Below, one piece after another: positions 8,734 through 12,189 of a stretch of 12,189 nt of DNA. A program made the translations under genes and the position numbers. Location: contig JAITNT010000299.1 of the NCBI GenBank assembly GCA_031290295.1, positions 1 through 12,189 on the forward strand. The letters are read 5' to 3'. The notes below the pieces were generated by a model. The model was not told where the DNA came from. It worked only from the letters and a program-made list of their open reading frames with translations, and did no database searches. Numbering within the stretch: position 1 is the first letter of the stretch; the number at the start of each line of letters is the position of its first letter. The stretch is from Clostridiales bacterium. Lineage in GTDB: Bacteria > Bacillota > Clostridia > Christensenellales > DUVY01.

Positions 8734-8773
8734 ATCGGCACCCCCAAAAAAGATTTAATCGGAATACCTTTTA

Positions 8774-8803
8774 ATTTTACACCAAAGGCGTCGTTTGTGT
8801 CAA
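8774..8803 (-). promoter_or_regulatory. Sigma-A promoter of the purine operon
   Basis: On the minus strand a perfect TTGACA (-35, 8803-8798) is followed after 18 bases by TAAAAT (-10, 8779-8774), which matches TATAAT in five of six positions. Transcription should begin near 8767, leaving only about 34 untranslated bases before the purE ATG. It lies just downstream of an intrinsic terminator that shields it from read-through. I could not recognise a PurR box or other operator around it. Confidence 0.75.
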
Positions 8804-8834
8804 GAAAATCCGTACGCCGCCCCAAATATATTGC

Positions 8835-8860
8835 AAAAAAACCCCGCAAAAAAAGCGGAG
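8835..8860 (-). terminator. Intrinsic terminator upstream of the purE promoter
   Basis: The minus strand reads CTCCGC (8860-8855), a seven-T loop, GCGGGG (8847-8842), then seven T (8841-8835). The six-pair stem includes one G-U pair. The orientation ends leftward transcripts, most simply those from the GH95/CBM20 operon that stops at 9336. There is no T run on the plus strand, so it works in one direction only. Confidence 0.8.
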
Positions 8861-8970
8861 CGTTATCAGGAAACGCGCTGAAAGCGGCGCCGAGGCTGTT
8901 TTTCGACTGTGCGATAGCATTGACAGAGTGTTGGTTTTGATTTTATTGAGTACGTGTAGACAACTGCGTT

Positions 8971-9041
8971 CGTCATTGCGAGGCGGGTTTCGGAGTAAAA
9001 GACGCAGGTCGATTACTCCGCAAGCCCGACGTGGCAATCTA
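8971..9041. repeat. Palindromic extragenic element of the GTCATTGCGAG...GGCAATC type
   Basis: About 71 bases with imperfect inverted arms. The tips are ATTGC (8975-8979) and GCAAT (9034-9038), then related CGGG/CCCG blocks, and a perfect inner stem CGGAGTAA/TTACTCCG (8991-8998 with 9013-9020) around a 14-base loop. Elements starting GTCATTGCGAG and ending GGCAATC recur between genes in many bacterial genomes, so this is probably one member of a dispersed family. Copy number in this genome cannot be seen from one window. Confidence 0.6.
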
Positions 9042-9335
9042 GAAACCGCCTGCTGCATGGCGGTAACCCGAAAAGGAAAGAGGATAAAATTAAACCGGAT
9101 GCCTACGGCGCTATCGCGCCTCGCTAAGGACAATGGCGGCTTTTAACCGTACAATACGAGTACCCGTACACACCCGGATAGACTAAACCTCTTTCAAGTC
9201 CGACTGAATCGGATTAAGCAAGCAAGGCGGTAACGCCGAAGCGTAGCGCCGATTCACGCTTGGTCGGTTCTCTTGCGCGCATTCGCGTCTATCGCGGCTT
9301 GTTCACGTTTGGTCGGTATCGTTTGGTCGGCTTTC
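9042..9335. other. Gene-free stretch with clustered small hairpins and short repeats
   Basis: About 290 bases downstream of the GH95 stop with no supportable gene. It contains ACCGCC/GGCGGT (9045-9064), GGCGC-TATC-GCGCC (9107-9120), AGTCCGA/TCGGATT (9197-9215, one wobble pair as RNA) and a longer hairpin at 9226-9250 whose minus-strand loop is TTCG. A motif GGCGGTAAC(G)CCGAA occurs at 9059-9072 and again at 9226-9240. An 8-base inverted pair TGAATCGG/CCGATTCA (9205-9212, 9249-9256) encloses most of the 9226-9250 hairpin. None has a T run, so these are not terminators. They look like decayed or compound palindromic repeats. Confidence 0.5.
9253..9330. repeat. Short direct repeats TTCACGYTTGGTCGGT
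   Basis: Two copies of TTCACGYTTGGTCGGT lie at 9253-9268 and 9302-9317, 49 bases apart, and a third partial copy CGTTTGGTCGG lies at 9320-9330, just beyond the GH95 stop codon. Copies differ by one C/T. Spacing is irregular and the intervening bases do not repeat. Confidence 0.55.
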
Positions 9336-11717
9336 TTACCTGAATTCGTACGTCGTTACCTTTCCGGATGAAAGCTCCAGACTAAGCACGCCCGTGGCGG
9401 AATCGAATTTCTCCGCGCCGGTACCCTTTACTTTCTTGTATCCCGACGGCACCAAAACGTCGAATTTCGCGTTGCGGCGCGATTTGATTTTCATGGTGGC
9501 GACGCCTTTCTTTTGATCCCACGCGAGGTCAACCTCCGCGCCCGTACGGGTAAGTATACCGCTTACCGAGCCTTTTTTCCAGCTTTCGGGTACGGCGGGC
9601 AGAATTTTTACAAGCCCGTCGCGCGAGGAAAGCACCATTTCCTGAATCGCCGAGGTAACGCCCATGTTTCCTTCGATGCTGTACGGCGCCCAGTAATCGT
9701 CCGTACCGACGCCCATACCGCGCCAGTCGTTCCTGGCGGTGACAAGGTTATTCATGGTCATGTTGCGCACGATAGCGGTAATGATATCGAGCGCGTTTTC
9801 GCCGTCGGACAGCCGTGCGTATATATTGGCGAGCCGCGCAAGGCTTGCGCTCGTTTGCTCGTGAATGCCCGCCTGAAATCTCTTTTTGGCGGTGCTTGCA
9901 TACGCCTTTAGCAGCTCGGGATTTTTTTCAACCGGCTCCGTGCCGGGATAAAGCGGATAAAACTGCGCAAATGAACGGCTTTCCTGATTCTCCGTAAGCT
10001 TAGGGTCTATGTACTCGCGCACCGTGCCGTCCGAATAAATCGAATACGCCGGAATTTTTTCTAACATATCGACCCATTTTTCTAACTCGCCCTGATAAAG
10101 CTTGGTAATTTTACTGCCCTTAATAAGGTTGGTCAGCAGCTCGCGCGCAATCGCGAAATCGATCGCCGCGTTTCTCGCGATAGCGGGTCTACTGTCGTTT
10201 TCGATAAGATTAAGAGGCGTATTGTCGGGCGAATATGAGGGCGAGCTTTCGTATTTGCCCGCCGGAGTAAGCTTAAAAAACTCCTCGTAAAACTGCGCGG
10301 CATCCTTCATAAAGGGCATGGCGTGAGCTTTTAAGAATTTCTCGTCCGCGGTAAAAAGGTAATAATCAAAGAACAACTGCGCGATCCACCCCGCCGCACC
10401 CGTGAAATGTATTACGGACGGTTCGACGATGCCGAGTAAGCCGCTGGCCGGCGCGACGACCGACGGCACAAAAATGCCGCGGCAGTCATAAAGCCGTTGC
10501 GCGTTCTTCCTGAGATCGTCGACTATGCTTTCATAAAAGTTAAAAACGGGCAGCATCAGCTCCTGCAAGCCGCCCGCCAAAAGGTGCGAATATATAGTCT
10601 GCATACTGCCGGAAGCGTCTACCTGCGCCGACGCCGCCTTATAATCGCCGCACCACAAGCCCGTAGGGTTAAGCAATCGACCGTTAGGGTTAGTGCCCGT
10701 AACCGCCAAAAATCTTCCGTAATACCACAGCTTTTCTATAAGCGCGTCGGGGCTTACGCCGCTTGACTCCGCCGCTTCCATAAGCTCCTCGACGGATTTA
10801 TCCCTGTCCTCGGCTTCGAGGTCAAATTCGGCGGTGTTGAAATACTTCGCGTGCTTGCCTACATGCTCCTTGAGCAGCTTTTCATAGGTAAGCTTATTGG
10901 CGGCAAGCTCGGTGCGCAGGAACTTCCATTCCTTGTCCTTTTGGCTTTCGACAAAAACCTTCATCGTGACAAGCACCTTATCCGCGCCCTTCACCCGCAC
11001 CCCGTACGGTAAAACCTCCTGGCTTCCTCCGTAAAAATTTATGCGCGCAACCGCGCCGAAGTCGGTGCCGTTATCGCTGCGCGCCGCAAAAAACATAAAG
11101 AAATTCTCGTACCTTACGGACGGGCTGTCGGGGAGCTTGGACACCGCCTGCGCGGTGCGGATATTTGTGCGGTCGTGCATATCGAGCGACAGCGTGACGT
11201 CTACCGTCTTACTCCCTACCTTAACTATCTCGTAGACGACGGTATCGTTTTCCCGCGAAACGAACAGCGAACGCTCGTATTTGGTCGCGCCGTCGCGGAA
11301 GCTTACCTCGACCTCGCCCGTTTCCATACTAAGGAGGCGGCAATATTCCTTGGGCGGCTTCTCTAAGGACTGCTTTACCTTCAGGTCGCATAAGGGCAGC
11401 GGATACGAAAGCTGCGGGCGGTACGATTTGGTAATCAGCGCGCTCGAAATTATGTCCTCGGCTCTGCGGAAATCGTCCGCGTCAATCAAGCCGCGAACGG
11501 TTTTTACATTGCCTGCGACGTCCTGCAACGTTCCGACGTGCCCTTGCCACCGCAGATCCGAATGATTAATAATAATCGTGTCCGACCCCGCGCCGCCCAG
11601 AACGGACGCTCCTATAGTGCCGTTACCCGTAGGTACGCCCTCGCGCCAAAGTCCGCCCCACCATCCGGCGGGCTTAGAGAATCTCAATGCTGTTTTGGGT
11701 TTTCTTATAGTTGCCAC
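9336..11717 (-). CDS. GH95-like glycoside hydrolase with altered catalytic residues
   Basis: A 793-residue protein with the GH95 (alpha-L-fucosidase/galactosidase) layout. The N-terminal beta domain has GVPTGNGTIGASVLGG (27-42), like the family's LPLGNGRLGAMVFGG. The (alpha/alpha)6 barrel covers about 300-690 and a C-terminal beta domain follows (GLVKILPAVPESWKKG at 701-716). In the Bifidobacterium enzyme AfcA the acid is Glu566, and Asn421, Asn423 and Asp766 activate water. Here the SPSxSPEN acid motif reads SPSYSPDN (Asp498), the IDGNFG motif reads IEGNMG (Glu682), and the Asn-x-Asn pair is absent, with Ser369 and Ser371 in an ungapped alignment. The sugar specificity therefore cannot be assigned. 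There is no signal peptide, so it is probably cytoplasmic. The GTG start has AGGAGG six bases upstream (11729-11724). It follows the CBM20-like gene by 14 bases. Confidence 0.85.
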   Translation of the reverse strand: MATIRKPKTALRFSKPAGWWGGLWREGVPTGNGTIGASVLGGAGSDTIIINHSDLRWQGHVGTLQDVAGNVKTVRGLIDADDFRRAEDIISSALITKSYRPQLSYPLPLCDLKVKQSLEKPPKEYCRLLSMETGEVEVSFRDGATKYERSLFVSRENDTVVYEIVKVGSKTVDVTLSLDMHDRTNIRTAQAVSKLPDSPSVRYENFFMFFAARSDNGTDFGAVARINFYGGSQEVLPYGVRVKGADKVLVTMKVFVESQKDKEWKFLRTELAANKLTYEKLLKEHVGKHAKYFNTAEFDLEAEDRDKSVEELMEAAESSGVSPDALIEKLWYYGRFLAVTGTNPNGRLLNPTGLWCGDYKAASAQVDASGSMQTIYSHLLAGGLQELMLPVFNFYESIVDDLRKNAQRLYDCRGIFVPSVVAPASGLLGIVEPSVIHFTGAAGWIAQLFFDYYLFTADEKFLKAHAMPFMKDAAQFYEEFFKLTPAGKYESSPSYSPDNTPLNLIENDSRPAIARNAAIDFAIARELLTNLIKGSKITKLYQGELEKWVDMLEKIPAYSIYSDGTVREYIDPKLTENQESRSFAQFYPLYPGTEPVEKNPELLKAYASTAKKRFQAGIHEQTSASLARLANIYARLSDGENALDIITAIVRNMTMNNLVTARNDWRGMGVGTDDYWAPYSIEGNMGVTSAIQEMVLSSRDGLVKILPAVPESWKKGSVSGILTRTGAEVDLAWDQKKGVATMKIKSRRNAKFDVLVPSGYKKVKGTGAEKFDSATGVLSLELSSGKVTTYEFR

Positions 11718-11723
11718 CTTAAA

Positions 11724-11729
11724 CCTCCT
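11724..11729 (-). promoter_or_regulatory. Ribosome binding site that fixes the GTG start of the GH95-like gene
   Basis: AGGAGG on the minus strand lies six bases before GTG 11717, inside the 14-base gap after the CBM20-like stop. This supports initiation at GTG and reading from the same transcript as the upstream gene. Confidence 0.8.
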
Positions 11730-11731
11730 GA

Positions 11732-12112
11732 TTAATCCTTATCGTACGCGGCAACGGCTTCGGCAGTCTCCTCCGCACGGAATTTTGTAATAACGACGGG
11801 CACGAACTTGTTTGCGTCCAGAGTAACGGCGTGATCGTGTATTTCCTCGCCGTAAATGCCCTTTTCAACGCCGCCGAAGTCGGGTCTGCACAGAATTTTG
11901 AACGCCGCGTACTCGCCCGCGGGATAAGACCGCATAAATTTGTACGAGCCGTTCTTCATGCGCCTGAGCCTTACCGCCTTGCCGGCGTTCCACGCTCCGA
12001 GCGCGGGCAGGTTGCCCACGATATAAAGGGTCTCCTCGCGCGCGGCGTCCTCCGACAGATAAACCGCGACGGTAAGCCTGTATTTGACAATCTTCTTTTT
12101 TGCAGCCGTCAT
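11732..12112 (-). CDS. Small stand-alone CBM20-like (starch-binding type) protein
   Basis: A 126-residue protein that is almost entirely one CBM20-type beta-sandwich: KYRLTVAVYL, then LYIVGNLPALGAWNAGKAVRL (29-49), and YPAGEYAAFKI (63-73). These match the family pattern VxGxxxxLGxW...A..L and LPAGxxxEYK. Of the aromatic residues that hold starch in the A. niger glucoamylase domain, the equivalents of Trp543 and Trp590 appear to be Tyr57 and Val82, so starch binding may be weak or changed. It lacks a signal peptide, and the tail is Ala/Glu-rich. The ATG at 12112 has a GGGTG Shine-Dalgarno site seven bases upstream. The frame stays open upstream to the window edge with no further start codon, so a longer fusion cannot be fully excluded, though the low GC at third positions argues against it. 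Probably co-transcribed with the GH95-like gene; a role in guiding or regulating it is inference. Confidence 0.8.
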   Translation of the reverse strand: MTAAKKKIVKYRLTVAVYLSEDAAREETLYIVGNLPALGAWNAGKAVRLRRMKNGSYKFMRSYPAGEYAAFKILCRPDFGGVEKGIYGEEIHDHAVTLDANKFVPVVITKFRAEETAEAVAAYDKD

Positions 12113-12123
12113 ATAATTACACC

Positions 12124-12189
12124 CTAAATCGTGATCGCTTTTATTATCAGCATTCTCGCCCTTACCTTGCTTTCGTATTTGCCGCCCGC
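12124..12189 (-). CDS. Possible 3' end of an upstream gene (cut by window edge)
   Basis: The minus strand from the edge gives 21 sense codons (ending KVRARMLIIKAITI) and a TAG at 12126-12124, 11 bases before the CBM20-like ATG. Third-position GC is higher here (about 12 of 21) than in the competing frame that runs into the CBM20 gene (about 9 of 25), which favours this as real coding sequence. I do not recognise the family from so short a tail. If real, the CBM20-like and GH95-like genes continue a longer operon. Confidence 0.35.
   Translation of the reverse strand, partial: AGGKYESKVRARMLIIKAITI

Noticed and set aside
8734..8767. Guanine/purine riboswitch before purE
   Set aside because: The predicted leader is too short and no riboswitch core is present between the promoter and the ATG.
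8777..9133. 118-codon open frame on the minus strand
   Set aside because: It runs through the palindromic element, the intrinsic terminator and the purE promoter. Its peptide (LRNPPRNDE) is what the GTCATTGCGAG repeat yields when translated.
9253..9330. CRISPR-like array
   Set aside because: Only two full copies and one partial copy, irregular spacing, no cas genes.
9042..9335. tRNA or other structured RNA gene
   Set aside because: No cloverleaf with a T-arm GTTCRA motif or CCA end, and no matching promoter-terminator pair; the hairpins look like separate repeats.

Overview
The window is bacterial and GC-rich by eye. All recognisable genes read leftward on the minus strand and are closely packed, with Shine-Dalgarno sites of the GGGAGG/AGGAGG type. 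The long single-chain PurL (purS-like, synthetase and glutaminase parts in one protein) and the gene order purM-N-H-D-L point to a Clostridia-like Bacillota, probably an uncultured gut-type lineage. That assignment is an inference from family type and gene order, not a database match.

Right part (about 12189 down to 9336): a possible 3' tail of an unknown gene at the edge, a small stand-alone starch-binding-type (CBM20-like) protein, then 14 bases later a 793-residue GH95-like glycosidase that starts with GTG behind a perfect AGGAGG. Neither protein has a signal peptide, so both probably act in the cytoplasm on imported or stored glycans. The glycosidase keeps the GH95 architecture but appears to have changed every classical catalytic position.

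Middle (9335 to 8734): about 600 bases with no gene. It holds a cluster of small palindromes, including a GTCATTGCGAG...GGCAATC element, short direct repeats, an intrinsic terminator for the rightward-lying genes, and a near-consensus sigma-A promoter for purE.

Left part (8733 down to 1): the purine operon purE-purM-purN-purH-purD-purL, with purL cut by the window edge near its C-terminus. The products cover steps from GAR synthesis (PurD), GAR formylation (PurN), FGAM synthesis (PurL), AIR synthesis (PurM) and carboxylation (PurE) to the last two steps to IMP (PurH). The missing steps are PurF, PurC and PurB, plus a PurK if this organism uses one. In the common clostridial order purE-C-F-M-N-H-D-L, purC and purF would lie between purE and purM. 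Here that junction is only 92 bases and carries a terminator-like hairpin.
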